Assembly: GCA_023442525.1 (NCBI GenBank)
Contig: JAEZZA010000032.1
Coordinates: forward strand, 62,001 to 126,000
Direction of reading: 5' to 3'
Source of the DNA: Bacteroidota bacterium
Lineage (GTDB): Bacteria; Bacteroidota; Bacteroidia; Bacteroidales; UBA10428
Length of the DNA: 64,000 nucleotides
The notes under the pieces were generated by a model. That model had not been told where the DNA came from, made no database searches, and saw nothing but the letters and a program-made list of their open reading frames with translations. The stretch's first letter is position 1. Each line of letters starts with the position of its first letter. Both the position numbers and the translations under genes were made by a program. This document shows positions 1 through 8,671 of this stretch, piece after piece.

Positions 1-171
1 ATATACATTGCCGAGAATCAGCTTGGCGATCTGTTCAGCTTTCTTGATTTGAATATACTGGGTATTGTATTCGGGATTATTTTAGTAACCGGATTATTGA
101 TTGCCTGGATTTCTACACTGTTTTCGGTGAATAAATACCTGAAAATTAAAACTGATTATCTATATACTTAA
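1..171 (+). CDS. ftsX: Cell division protein FtsX, C-terminal fragment (5' end outside window)
   Basis: Only the last 56 codons are present; reading frame 1 is open from the window edge to the TAA at 169-171. The fragment has the motif ENQLGDL, a hydrophobic segment of about 22 residues (NILGIVFGIILVTGLLIAW) and a short polar tail, as expected for the last membrane helix of an FtsX-type permease. FtsX and FtsE together activate peptidoglycan hydrolases at the septum. The assignment depends strongly on context: ftsX followed by DUF3098 and truB is a recurring order in Bacteroidota. The fragment is too short to exclude another FtsX-like permease. Confidence 0.7.
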   Translation: MYIAENQLGDLFSFLDLNILGIVFGIILVTGLLIAWISTLFSVNKYLKIKTDYLYT

Positions 172-181
172 ATATTCCTTT

Positions 182-448
182 ATGGCAAGGAAAATTGACA
201 CACGGGATTCTGATCCCGGTTTTGCACTGGGTAAGAAAAATTACCTGTATTTGCTTGTAGGTTTTATCATCATTATCATAGGATTTCTTCTGATGATCGG
301 GGGTAAATCCGATGATCCGAACGTTTTTAAAGCGGATGAGATTTTCAGTTTCAGAAGAATAACTCTGGCTCCGATAGTGGTTCTCATCGGTTTTGCATTC
401 GAGATCTGGGCAATCATGAAGAAGCCTGTCGACCAGGATGAAGCCTGA
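182..448 (+). CDS. DUF3098 small membrane protein
   Basis: An 88-residue protein with two hydrophobic segments (about residues 22-40 and 60-77) separated by a polar loop containing KSDDPNVFKADEIFSFRR, a signature of DUF3098. The function is unknown. The family is found almost only in Bacteroidota, between ftsX and envelope or tRNA genes. It starts 10 nt after the ftsX stop, and its last 11 nt overlap the truB start, so it is probably translated as part of one operon. In relatives an undecaprenyl-diphosphatase gene (uppP) commonly sits between this gene and truB; it is absent here. Confidence 0.85.
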   Translation: MARKIDTRDSDPGFALGKKNYLYLLVGFIIIIIGFLLMIGGKSDDPNVFKADEIFSFRRITLAPIVVLIGFAFEIWAIMKKPVDQDEA

Positions 449-1130
449 TGATTTTTTCAACGGGAAGGTACTACTGTTCGATAAACCGTTATACTGGACT
501 TCCTTTGACCTGGTAAAAAAGATTAAAGGCATATTGCGTTCCGTTCTTCAGATAAAGAAGATAAAAATCGGTCATGCCGGCACTCTTGATCCTTTGGCCA
601 CTGGTCTTTTGATTGTTTGCACCGGCAAAGAAACCCGGAATATCGAGAAGTACCAGTCATGGCCAAAAGAATACATTGCACGTATTACGCTTGGTGCCAT
701 AACACCGTCGTACGATTTGGAAACTGAAGTTTCACAAACATTTCCGACAGATCACATCAATGAAGAAGCAATCAGGAATGTTCTGGAAAGCTTCAGGGGA
801 AAACAGTTACAGGTTCCGCCCGACTTTTCCGCCAGGTTTGTGGATGGAACCAGGGCATATAAACTTGCACGTAAGGGCGAAAAAGTTGAATTGCAGCCAC
901 GGGAAATCGAAATATTCGATATCAGTCTTTTAAATATTGCCATGCCGGTTATTGAAGTAAAAACAGTATGCAGTAAAGGAACCTATATCAGGTCGCTGGC
1001 GCGGGATATAGGAGAACGTCTTCATTCGGGGGCTTATCTTTCGGGGTTAAAAAGAACAGCAATCGGAGAATTTTCCATAGACCGTGCCATTAAAATCGAA
1101 GAATTTGAAAGAAATTTTGTTTTTTTGTAA
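438..1130 (+). CDS. truB: tRNA pseudouridine(55) synthase TruB
   Basis: Isomerises U55 in the T-loop of tRNAs to pseudouridine. The catalytic motif GHAGTLDPLATG is present with the aspartate at residue 51, followed by the family signatures YIARITLG (about 75-82) and CSKGTYIRSLARDIG (about 178-192). At 230 residues it corresponds to the catalytic core without a long C-terminal PUA domain, which is usual for Bacteroidota TruB. The ATG overlaps the end of the DUF3098 gene by 11 nt, suggesting translational coupling. Confidence 0.95.
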   Translation: MKPDDFFNGKVLLFDKPLYWTSFDLVKKIKGILRSVLQIKKIKIGHAGTLDPLATGLLIVCTGKETRNIEKYQSWPKEYIARITLGAITPSYDLETEVSQTFPTDHINEEAIRNVLESFRGKQLQVPPDFSARFVDGTRAYKLARKGEKVELQPREIEIFDISLLNIAMPVIEVKTVCSKGTYIRSLARDIGERLHSGAYLSGLKRTAIGEFSIDRAIKIEEFERNFVFL

Positions 1131-1194
1131 ACTTTTTAAATCTTTTTCGTTAAAGATCGGTTAGTTTGATGTCATCTTCACAATCTTTTTAATC

Positions 1195-2247
1195 ATGAAA
1201 CTTTCGCAATACAAATACAATCTTCCTGATGAATTAATTGCCAAATATCCCGCCGATAAGAGGGATGAATCCAAACTTATGGTATTGCATCGTTCGACCG
1301 GAAAGATTGAACATAAAATTTTCCGTGATATCATTGATTATTTTGATGAGGGAGATGTTTTTGTTGTAAACAACACAAAGGTATTTCCTGCCAGGCTTTA
1401 CGGCAACAAGGAAAAAACAGGAGCTGAAATTGAAGTATTCCTGCTTCGTGAACTTAACCGTGAGCAAAGATTGTGGGATGTGCTGGTTGATCCTGCAAGA
1501 AAAATAAGGATCGGGAATAAATTATATTTTGGTGATGATGACGAAACCCTTGTTGCCGAAGTAATTGATAATACAACCTCCCGGGGTCGTACTTTGAGAT
1601 TTTTATTTGACGGCGATTATGATGAATTCAAAAAGACGCTGTTCAAGCTGGGTGAAACTCCGCTTCCCAAATTCATTAAGAGAGCTGTACAGCCCGAAGA
1701 TCGTGACCGGTACCAGACCATATTTGCCAAGCATGAAGGAGCTGTTGCTGCACCAACGGCAGGATTGCACTTTAGTCGTGAACTGCTGAAGCGACTCGAA
1801 ATCAGGGGTTGTCATTTTGCCGAAATTACACTTCATGTTGGTCTGGGTAATTTCCGGACTGTTGATGTAGAGGATCTCACCAAGCATAAAATGGATTCCG
1901 AACGAATTATCATCAGCGAAGACGCCTCCAAAATAGTTAACGCTGCAAAGGATGAACACAAACACGTTTGTGCGGTAGGAACTACTGTTCTCCGTACCCT
2001 CGAAAGTTCGGTATCCACTGCAGGGCATCTGAAGCCATATGACGGATGGACCAATAAATTTATCTTTCCTCCTTATGAATTCAGCGTACCTACCCGCATG
2101 ATCTCCAATTTTCACCTGCCATTATCCACACTTCTCATGATGGTTTCCGCCTTTGCGGGATATGAAGCTTTGTTTGAATCGTACAAAGTAGCTATTAAAG
2201 AGAAGTATCATTTTGGTACCTATGGCGATGCCATGTTAATCCTGTAA
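1195..2247 (+). CDS. queA: S-adenosylmethionine:tRNA ribosyltransferase-isomerase QueA
   Basis: Transfers and isomerises the ribose of SAM onto 7-aminomethyl-7-deazaguanine in tRNA, giving epoxyqueuosine. The 350-residue length matches the family. Recognised motifs are NLPDELIAKYPADKRDESKLMVL at the N-terminus (residues 9-31), DVFVVNNTKVFPARL (about 52-66), HEGAVAAPTAGLHFS (about 181-195), LHVGLGNFRTV (about 212-222) and the C-terminal HFGTYGDAMLI. It follows truB after a 64-nt gap, probably in the same operon. A queuosine-precursor transporter gene lies at 59913-60587 of this window. Confidence 0.96.
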   Translation: MKLSQYKYNLPDELIAKYPADKRDESKLMVLHRSTGKIEHKIFRDIIDYFDEGDVFVVNNTKVFPARLYGNKEKTGAEIEVFLLRELNREQRLWDVLVDPARKIRIGNKLYFGDDDETLVAEVIDNTTSRGRTLRFLFDGDYDEFKKTLFKLGETPLPKFIKRAVQPEDRDRYQTIFAKHEGAVAAPTAGLHFSRELLKRLEIRGCHFAEITLHVGLGNFRTVDVEDLTKHKMDSERIIISEDASKIVNAAKDEHKHVCAVGTTVLRTLESSVSTAGHLKPYDGWTNKFIFPPYEFSVPTRMISNFHLPLSTLLMMVSAFAGYEALFESYKVAIKEKYHFGTYGDAMLIL

Positions 2248-2257
2248 CCTGCTTTTC

Positions 2258-2779
2258 ATGAGGCTGCCCCTGAGCTTTTATGAACGCGATGTACTTGTTG
2301 TAGCCCCTGAACTCATAGGAAAAATAATCATGAGGAATACTTCTGAAGGTATTTCCGGCTACATCATTACCGAAGTTGAAGCTTACCATGGCCAGGATGA
2401 TCAGGCATCACATGCCCGATTTGGGCTTACACAAAGGAATTCGGTAATGTTTGGCCCGGGTGGTGTGGTTTATATGTATTTCATTTACGGAATGTACTGG
2501 ATGTTGAATATTGTAACCGGTACAGCTGGCCAGCCGCAGGCAATCCTCATCCGTGGAGTGGGTAATGTTTCAGGTCCGGGCAGGGTGACCAGAATGCTTG
2601 GACTTGACCGGTCGTTTTATGGTGAAAAACTCACCGTATCGGATCGGATTTGGATTGAGGACCATAATACCAGTTGTTCTGTAATACAAAAACCCCGGTA
2701 CGGGATTGATTATGCAGGAGAGCCATGGAAAAGCATGCCGTGGAGATATATCATGGCTCAACCGCCTCAAAAGTCCTGA
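2258..2779 (+). CDS. 3-methyladenine DNA glycosylase (AAG/MPG family)
   Basis: Base-excision repair glycosylase that removes alkylated purines. The signature ITEVEAYHGQDDQASHARFG starts near residue 37 and includes the catalytic glutamate of the TE(V)EAY motif. It is followed by RNSVMFGPGGVVYMYFIYGM and the GPGRVTR segment. The protein has 173 residues, at the short end of the family (usually about 190-200), and ends soon after the conserved PW(R) motif. It starts 10 nt after queA. Its 3' end overlaps the convergent pbpC gene by 29 nt, so the C-terminal residues are also constrained by the opposite frame. Confidence 0.92.
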   Translation: MRLPLSFYERDVLVVAPELIGKIIMRNTSEGISGYIITEVEAYHGQDDQASHARFGLTQRNSVMFGPGGVVYMYFIYGMYWMLNIVTGTAGQPQAILIRGVGNVSGPGRVTRMLGLDRSFYGEKLTVSDRIWIEDHNTSCSVIQKPRYGIDYAGEPWKSMPWRYIMAQPPQKS

Positions 2780-5105
2780 TCAGTTCTTCGCCCTGATCAT
2801 CTACCAGGGTTATCCGATGTAACCCGGGAGAGGGCAAAAGTTCAACCTGGTGAATATAGCGAGTCTGGGTAATAAATTGTTCGTCGAGATGCCAGTAAAT
2901 TACTGCATCGGGATTTCGATGAACCGCTTCGAAAACTACCCTGCCTTTCTCTCCCTGTAATTCCTTTGGAATAAAAACCTTAACATTTGCCGCCGGATAA
3001 ATCAAACCCATCGATCGGGCACCAGAGGGTTCGCAACCGCTTCTATAAGATGGCAATAACTGATAATCGGTGTGTCGTTTTCGATAATACCACTCCTGTA
3101 CCGGAGGAAGAATAAACCATGAGACATGCTGCATACTATCAACCGGGTAACAGTCGCCTGACACCCGGTATCTGCCATCGGATGAAAGATGCACCAGTTT
3201 ATGGAAAGGACAGGCAGGTGATTTTAGCCCGGTGAAGGGAATTGTAACTGTATCGGACGTCGGGCACTCCGGACCTGCCAGGTACCCGCTCACACTGCAT
3301 ACCTTAGCCCTTGCAAGTTCATCAAGCGGCTCTTCAAACCAGGTTGATTTTGGCAGAAGATTGAAAATATCGAACATGAGAGGTGCAGCTGCTGCGATAC
3401 CCGTCAGTCCAGGCCTTCCCTCACCATCGGCATTTCCTACCCATACTCCAACAACATATTTTGTTGATACTCCTATCGACCAGGCATCCCTGTATCCAAA
3501 ACTTGTTCCGGTTTTCCAGGCAATTTTCGGGGAGGACCGGAAATATTGCCAGCCGGTTTCTTCTTCAGGGCGGTTAACTTCGCGCATTGCTTCAAAGGCA
3601 CTCCACACCGATGATGCATTCAGTATTCCCGCGTGAGACGATGGTTTATGATTGGATACGGATGAGGTTATCAGAAATGATGAAGACCTGTAATCATCAG
3701 AGAAATAGGAATTTGACTCACTGTAGTTATTAAGGACACGGGCCAGCGAGGCGTATATATTGGTTATATCTTCGAGCGTGCCCTCAGCCCCTCCTAAAAT
3801 CAGTGACAGACCGTAGTGTGCAGCCGGTTTTTTCAGAGTAGTGATTCCCAATGACCGGAGCAGATCATGAAATCGTTCCACTCCATATGACCGGAGCATT
3901 TCAACTGCCGGAACGTTAAGTGATCTGGACAGGGCTTTGGTAGCCGGTACGGCACCTTCAAAAAGTCCGTTGAAATTCCGGGGTGAAAATCCACCCAGGT
4001 TTACAGGTATGTCTGAAACAAGAGCTCCTGGTAACAATCTGCCATCATCAATCATGGCTGCAAAAAGCAAAGGTTTCAACAAACTTCCCGTGCTACGTGG
4101 CGATCTGATAATATCTACATCGTTTCCATGGTTTCTCTCAAGCGGATAACCACAATTTCCGACATATGCCAATACATTGCCTGTTTCAACTTCCAGAACC
4201 AGGGCAGCAGCATTATGGATTTCGTTACTTTGTAATGATCTGTGATGAGTTTCGACTACGCGCGTAACTTCCTGTTGCAGCTCAGCATCAATGGTTGTGC
4301 GATATACATTACCCCTTGCTCTCTGGTCGACACGGTTCAGTAGATGAGCTGCAAAAGCAGGCATCGGAAACGGCCGGGGAGGAATTTCCTCCGCGAGTGA
4401 TGTCTCAAAAGTAATGTCATCAATGATTTCTTGCTCATGTAATTTTCGGAGAAGCCTGTTACGCTTTTCAAGAAGACGGTCGCGGTTTCTGCCAGGATGC
4501 AGGATTGACGGGGAGTTGGGAAGAACCGCAAGCGTGGCAGCCTCGGCCCACGACAGATGCTCGGGCCTTAAACCGAAATATCGCCATGAAGCCGCTTCAA
4601 TACCTACTACATTACCACCGTAGGGTGCATGGGAAAGATAAATGCTCAGAATTTCGTTTTTTGAATATTCAAGTTCAAGCCGGATGGCCATGGAAATCTC
4701 AATGGTTTTTTGGAGGATGGTTCTTGGCTTTCCTTTGCGGTACAGGCGTATTGTTTGCATCGTAATTGTACTGGCCCCGCTTACGATTGTGCCTGATCTG
4801 ATATTTTTATACAACGCTCTGACAATGGAAACCGGATTTATGCCAGGATGATAGAAGAAATATCTGTCCTCAAAAACCAGTGTTGCCTGTTTTACCTTCT
4901 CAGGAATTGAATCTGACCCGGGAAATCTCCATTGGCCGTCGTCGGCCACTCTTGCTCCAAGCAAATTACCGTAACGATCGGTAATAACAGTAGAACATGG
5001 ATCGCTGAAACGGCATCGCGGAGTAACAATAATCCAGATAATAAGAAATACCAGGATTAGCAGCATCCAGCCTGCCGATTTTCCTTTTTCTGACAATGGT
5101 TTCAT
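2751..5105 (-). CDS. pbpC: Penicillin-binding protein 1C
   Basis: A bifunctional peptidoglycan synthase homologue of 784 residues. It has an N-terminal membrane anchor (about 12-28), then a GT51 glycosyltransferase domain (about 60-235) with the catalytic motif EDRYFFYHPG at residues 79-88. The transpeptidase domain carries SLLK (S341, K344), SLN and KTG (K531). A C-terminal BiPBP_C-like domain (about 690-780) is diagnostic for PBP1C. In many bacteria pbpC is adjacent to the alpha-2-macroglobulin gene; here that gene is on the same strand about 7 kb away (12333-17897). It starts 19 nt after the yciH-like gene and is probably co-transcribed with it. Confidence 0.95.
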   Translation of the reverse strand: MKPLSEKGKSAGWMLLILVFLIIWIIVTPRCRFSDPCSTVITDRYGNLLGARVADDGQWRFPGSDSIPEKVKQATLVFEDRYFFYHPGINPVSIVRALYKNIRSGTIVSGASTITMQTIRLYRKGKPRTILQKTIEISMAIRLELEYSKNEILSIYLSHAPYGGNVVGIEAASWRYFGLRPEHLSWAEAATLAVLPNSPSILHPGRNRDRLLEKRNRLLRKLHEQEIIDDITFETSLAEEIPPRPFPMPAFAAHLLNRVDQRARGNVYRTTIDAELQQEVTRVVETHHRSLQSNEIHNAAALVLEVETGNVLAYVGNCGYPLERNHGNDVDIIRSPRSTGSLLKPLLFAAMIDDGRLLPGALVSDIPVNLGGFSPRNFNGLFEGAVPATKALSRSLNVPAVEMLRSYGVERFHDLLRSLGITTLKKPAAHYGLSLILGGAEGTLEDITNIYASLARVLNNYSESNSYFSDDYRSSSFLITSSVSNHKPSSHAGILNASSVWSAFEAMREVNRPEEETGWQYFRSSPKIAWKTGTSFGYRDAWSIGVSTKYVVGVWVGNADGEGRPGLTGIAAAAPLMFDIFNLLPKSTWFEEPLDELARAKVCSVSGYLAGPECPTSDTVTIPFTGLKSPACPFHKLVHLSSDGRYRVSGDCYPVDSMQHVSWFILPPVQEWYYRKRHTDYQLLPSYRSGCEPSGARSMGLIYPAANVKVFIPKELQGEKGRVVFEAVHRNPDAVIYWHLDEQFITQTRYIHQVELLPSPGLHRITLVDDQGEELIRTFEAVEP

Positions 5106-5124
5106 CGATTATGCCGAAACAGGT

Positions 5125-5463
5125 TCAGCCTCCGGCCTTCTTTGTCCGGTATCCCTGTTTGTTCAGCCATGTTATAACCTTTTCCCTGCAATCTCCCTGA
5201 ATAATTATTTCACCTGCCTTAACTGTACCTCCGGTACCACAGTATTTTTTAAGTGATGTTGACAATACCTCCAGATCGGCAGATTTTCCTACAAATCCTT
5301 TCACCAGGGTAACCGTTTTGCCGCTTCGGTTCCGGGAATCTATCCTTACGTATAATATTTGCTGTCCCGGTAGCAATGTAGTTTCCTCGGGCCCGGTATT
5401 ATCTTCATATTTAAAATCGGGGTTGGTGGAATAAACGATTCCTTCCCGCTTCTTAGCAGCCAT
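5125..5463 (-). CDS. yciH: SUI1/eIF1-like translation factor (YciH family)
   Basis: A 112-residue protein homologous to eukaryotic eIF1 and E. coli YciH. The SUI1 core is visible: YVRIDSRNRSGKTVTLVKGF (about 50-69), then LKKYCGTGGTVKAGEIIIQG (about 81-100) and a terminal helix. The N-terminal 40 residues are a polar, probably disordered extension normal for the bacterial branch. The precise bacterial role is unsettled; an effect on initiation fidelity is proposed for the family. It is transcribed divergently from the DUF2723 gene across a 64-bp gap and lies directly upstream of pbpC. Confidence 0.9.
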   Translation of the reverse strand: MAAKKREGIVYSTNPDFKYEDNTGPEETTLLPGQQILYVRIDSRNRSGKTVTLVKGFVGKSADLEVLSTSLKKYCGTGGTVKAGEIIIQGDCREKVITWLNKQGYRTKKAGG

Positions 5464-5476
5464 TGATTAAAATATA

Positions 5477-5484
5477 TATTTTTG
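5477..5484 (+). promoter_or_regulatory. Candidate -7 element TATTTTTG for the DUF2723 gene
   Basis: The sequence matches the Bacteroidota -7 consensus TAnnTTTG and lies 44 bp before the start codon at 5528, inside the 64-bp divergent region. There is no clear TTTG at -33, so the call rests on the -7 match and the confined location. Confidence 0.4.
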
Positions 5485-5507
5485 TTCTTGCTAATATAAT
5501 AAAAGCG

Positions 5508-5515
5508 CAAAATTA
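5508..5515 (-). promoter_or_regulatory. Candidate -7 element TAATTTTG for yciH-pbpC
   Basis: On the minus strand these bases read TAATTTTG, an exact TAnnTTTG match, about 45 bp upstream of the yciH start at 5463. The plus-strand candidate lies inside the same gap, so the two transcription units would have back-to-back, overlapping promoters. Confidence 0.4.
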
Positions 5516-5527
5516 AATACTTACACA

Positions 5528-8500
5528 ATGTTTAAATTCAGATTTGCCAACAATCTGCTGGGGTGGGTTGTGTTTCTGATTGCAGCCACAGTATATCTGT
5601 GCACGCTTGAACCTACCGTTAGCCTGTGGGATTGCGGAGAATTTATCGCGACTTCATATAAACTTCAGGTCGGACATCCTCCCGGAGCTCCATTATTTAT
5701 GTTAGTAGCCCGGTTTTTCTCATTATTCGCCGGAGGCAATGTCGAAAAGGTGGCCATGATGGTCAATGCATTTTCCGGAATTGCAAGTGCGCTTACCATT
5801 ACATTTCTGTTCTGGACTATCACCCATCTGGCATTCCGGTTAATATCCTACCGTCTCTCCGATGAATCTGCTGCCGATCCGGAAAAACTTGAAACACGTG
5901 ATAAGTTTATTATTCTTGGAGCCGGATTAGTCGGGTCGTTGGCCTATACATTTACCGATACATTTTGGTTTTCAGCTGTAGAAGGTGAAGTTTACGCAAG
6001 CTCTTCATTATTCACAGCTATAGTCTTCTGGGCTGTGCTTAAATGGGAGAACGAAGCCGGTACCAAATATGCCAACCGTTGGCTCATTTTTATTGCATAC
6101 CTGATGGGGCTCTCAATTGGTGTGCATTTGCTGAATCTTCTGGCCATTCCCGCCATTGTTATGGTTTATTATTTTAAGAGAAATGTAATTACCGGCGGTG
6201 GTGTAATAAAAGCTCTTATTATTTCATGTATACTGTTGGGCAGCATGATGTACGTGCTTATTCCGGGCGTAGTGTGGCTTGCTTCCCGCTTTGAACTGAT
6301 ATTCGTCAATGGCTTTGGTTTGCCTTATAATACAGGTGTTATCTTCTACCTGTTTGCCCTGGCCGGAGGTTTGATTTATTTGCTTCGGTGGAGTTACCGG
6401 AACATGAGGGTACTGCTCAACACAGCCGTACTAATGATAACCATGATCATTATCGGATATTCCTCTTACACGGTGATCATATTACGGTCGCTTTCCAATC
6501 CGCCGATGGATGAAAATAATCCCGATAATGTTTTTGCGCTTCAGTATTACCTCAACAGGGAACAGTACGGAGACCGGCCTCTGATAAAGGGGCATTATTT
6601 TAATGCATCTCCTGTGGGGATTGAAGAAGGCAAGCCCACCTATTCCAAAGTAAATGGGAAGTATGAGATAACTAACCGGAAATTGTCGTACAAGTATAAT
6701 CCCAAATTCGAGACTGTATTTCCCAGGATGTACAGCAGCGACAATGAACATATTGAAGTTTATATGGAATGGTCAGGACTAAAAGAAAGTCAACTCTTTG
6801 AAGCACGTCGCGACCAGAACGGTAACATAATGAAGGATAAGTCGGGTAACGTAATTTATGACCGTAATACACCCAAGTCACCTCCAGGATTTGGCGACAA
6901 CCTCAAATTCTTCTTTTCATATCAGCTTGGCCACATGTATCTCAGGTATTTCATGTGGAATTTTGTCGGACGCCAGAATGATATCCAGGGATTCGGAGAT
7001 CCGCTTAACGGGAACTGGATCAGCGGTATCAAACCTGTGGATAAAATGCTAATCGGTAACCAGGATAAGATGCCTGAACCAATGAAGAATTATCCCTCGA
7101 GAAACACTTACTATTTCCTGCCTTTGTTGCTGGGATTATTTGGGATGGTTTTTCAATATCAGCGCGATCACCGGAATTTCTGGGTCGTCTTGCTTCTATT
7201 CGTGCTTACCGGTATTGCCATCGTTGTATATCTTAACCAGACGCCATCGCAACCTCGAGAAAGGGATTATGCTTATGCCGGCTCGTTCTATGCATTTGCA
7301 ATCTGGATCGGGCTTGGGGTAATTGCTTTATATGATTCATTACCCGGAAAACTAAGAAAATCCATCTCTTCATTGTTTATTACTCTTGCCTGTATAGTTC
7401 TTGTGCCCGGTATTCTTGGTGCACAAAACTGGGACGATCACGACCGGTCGGGCCGTTACACTACAAGGGATGTTGCTTACAATTACCTGATGACATGCGC
7501 CCCGAATGCCATACTCTTCACAAACGGGGACAACGATACTTTCCCATTGTGGTATGCGCAGGAAGTTGAAGGAATTCGCACAGACGTAAGGGTTGTGAAT
7601 CTCATGCTACTGAATATGGACTGGCACATTGATCAGATTAAGAGGAAGGCTTATGATTCGGAGGTCTTACCTGTTTCCCTGGAACCAATGCAATATATAA
7701 ACGGAACCCGTGATTTGGTCTTTGTTCAGGACAAGGTAAACAAGCCTGCCGATCTTCTTGACATCATTAAGTTTGTAAGCAGTGATCATCCCCAGGCCAA
7801 AGTTGAAACCTCAACGGGAAATAAGTTCAATTTCATACCTACGCGTAAATTCCGTTTACCTGTTGACACCGCGGTAGTACTACGAAACGGAACCGTTTCA
7901 CCGAAAGACCGTGATAAGATAGTTCCTGCAATTGAATGGACCTATAACAGGGGAAGCATGGGAAAAAGTGCACTTATCGTGCTGGATATACTTGCCAACA
8001 ACAACTGGGAACGCCCCATTTACTTTGCTTCGCTCGGACATGAGGGCACATTGGGACTGGAAGATTACATGCAGATGGAAGGACTTGCCTATCGATTAGT
8101 TCCAATATATACACCGGGTGGAGGAAGGTATGAAACTCTCAGGGTTGAAACCGATAAATTGTATGAGAATCTGATGAATACATTCAAATGGGGAGGCCTG
8201 AACGATCCTGATGTTTACCTGGATGATTTCCACCTGCGGACCACGTCGGTCATTCGCCTGCGTACACGGTATGTGCAACTGGCCAATGCTTTACTTGCGG
8301 AAAACGACACGATACGGGCTGTAAAGGCTCTTGACCGGTGTATGGAATTGACTCCTGACGAACGAATTCCATTTGATTACAATATCATTCAGATAGTAAA
8401 TTCATATTACAGATGTAATCAGGCCGAAAAAGCCGATAGTCTGGCAAATATACTGGCCGATCGGAGCAGTGAAAAACTTGCTTATTACCTTGATCAGGAT

Positions 8501-8671
8501 CGTCAATTCGTTGCAGCGATCAATGATGAAATTTCGTACAATTTCCAGGTGTTACAGAGTTTGATCGTTTTATGCAGATCGAATAACCGGATGGTATTGA
8601 CTGCAAAAATTGAATCACAAACCGACAGTCTATATAATATATTTGCCTCAATGACAACAACCTTTAAATAG
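5528..8671 (+). CDS. DUF2723 family GT-C-like multi-pass membrane protein
   Basis: A 1047-residue protein. The N-terminal DUF2723 signature is complete: TLEPTVSLWDCGEFIATSYK (about 25-44), then VGHPPGAPLFMLVARFFSLFA. Roughly a dozen hydrophobic segments follow up to about residue 640, including QPRERDYAYAGSFYAFAIW near 575. The remaining 400 residues are soluble and end in helices resembling tetratricopeptide pairs. DUF2723 is related to eukaryotic TMEM260 and to polyprenol-phosphate-dependent GT-C glycosyltransferases; protein O-glycosylation is therefore a reasonable inference but not shown here. Its stop codon abuts the stop codon of the convergent prenyl synthase gene with no base between. 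Confidence 0.85.
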   Translation: MFKFRFANNLLGWVVFLIAATVYLCTLEPTVSLWDCGEFIATSYKLQVGHPPGAPLFMLVARFFSLFAGGNVEKVAMMVNAFSGIASALTITFLFWTITHLAFRLISYRLSDESAADPEKLETRDKFIILGAGLVGSLAYTFTDTFWFSAVEGEVYASSSLFTAIVFWAVLKWENEAGTKYANRWLIFIAYLMGLSIGVHLLNLLAIPAIVMVYYFKRNVITGGGVIKALIISCILLGSMMYVLIPGVVWLASRFELIFVNGFGLPYNTGVIFYLFALAGGLIYLLRWSYRNMRVLLNTAVLMITMIIIGYSSYTVIILRSLSNPPMDENNPDNVFALQYYLNREQYGDRPLIKGHYFNASPVGIEEGKPTYSKVNGKYEITNRKLSYKYNPKFETVFPRMYSSDNEHIEVYMEWSGLKESQLFEARRDQNGNIMKDKSGNVIYDRNTPKSPPGFGDNLKFFFSYQLGHMYLRYFMWNFVGRQNDIQGFGDPLNGNWISGIKPVDKMLIGNQDKMPEPMKNYPSRNTYYFLPLLLGLFGMVFQYQRDHRNFWVVLLLFVLTGIAIVVYLNQTPSQPRERDYAYAGSFYAFAIWIGLGVIALYDSLPGKLRKSISSLFITLACIVLVPGILGAQNWDDHDRSGRYTTRDVAYNYLMTCAPNAILFTNGDNDTFPLWYAQEVEGIRTDVRVVNLMLLNMDWHIDQIKRKAYDSEVLPVSLEPMQYINGTRDLVFVQDKVNKPADLLDIIKFVSSDHPQAKVETSTGNKFNFIPTRKFRLPVDTAVVLRNGTVSPKDRDKIVPAIEWTYNRGSMGKSALIVLDILANNNWERPIYFASLGHEGTLGLEDYMQMEGLAYRLVPIYTPGGGRYETLRVETDKLYENLMNTFKWGGLNDPDVYLDDFHLRTTSVIRLRTRYVQLANALLAENDTIRAVKALDRCMELTPDERIPFDYNIIQIVNSYYRCNQAEKADSLANILADRSSEKLAYYLDQDRQFVAAINDEISYNFQVLQSLIVLCRSNNRMVLTAKIESQTDSLYNIFASMTTTFK

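Noticed and set aside
1140..1157. Small hairpin ATCTTT/AAAGAT before queA considered as a preQ1 riboswitch
   Set aside because: It lacks the conserved preQ1 riboswitch core and pseudoknot tail; queA here follows truB in an operon.
1603..2115. Long open frame of 170 codons on the minus strand inside queA
   Set aside because: It lies completely inside a well-supported gene in the opposite strand, has no family resemblance and no promoter or start context; it is a shadow frame.
2121..2132. TTATCCACA matches (near 2124, 24542 and 63568) considered as DnaA boxes of an origin
   Set aside because: They are single, widely separated and inside coding sequence; no cluster, no A/T-rich unwinding element and no dnaA or dnaN nearby. 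The parS-like site suggests the origin may be in the region but not in this window.
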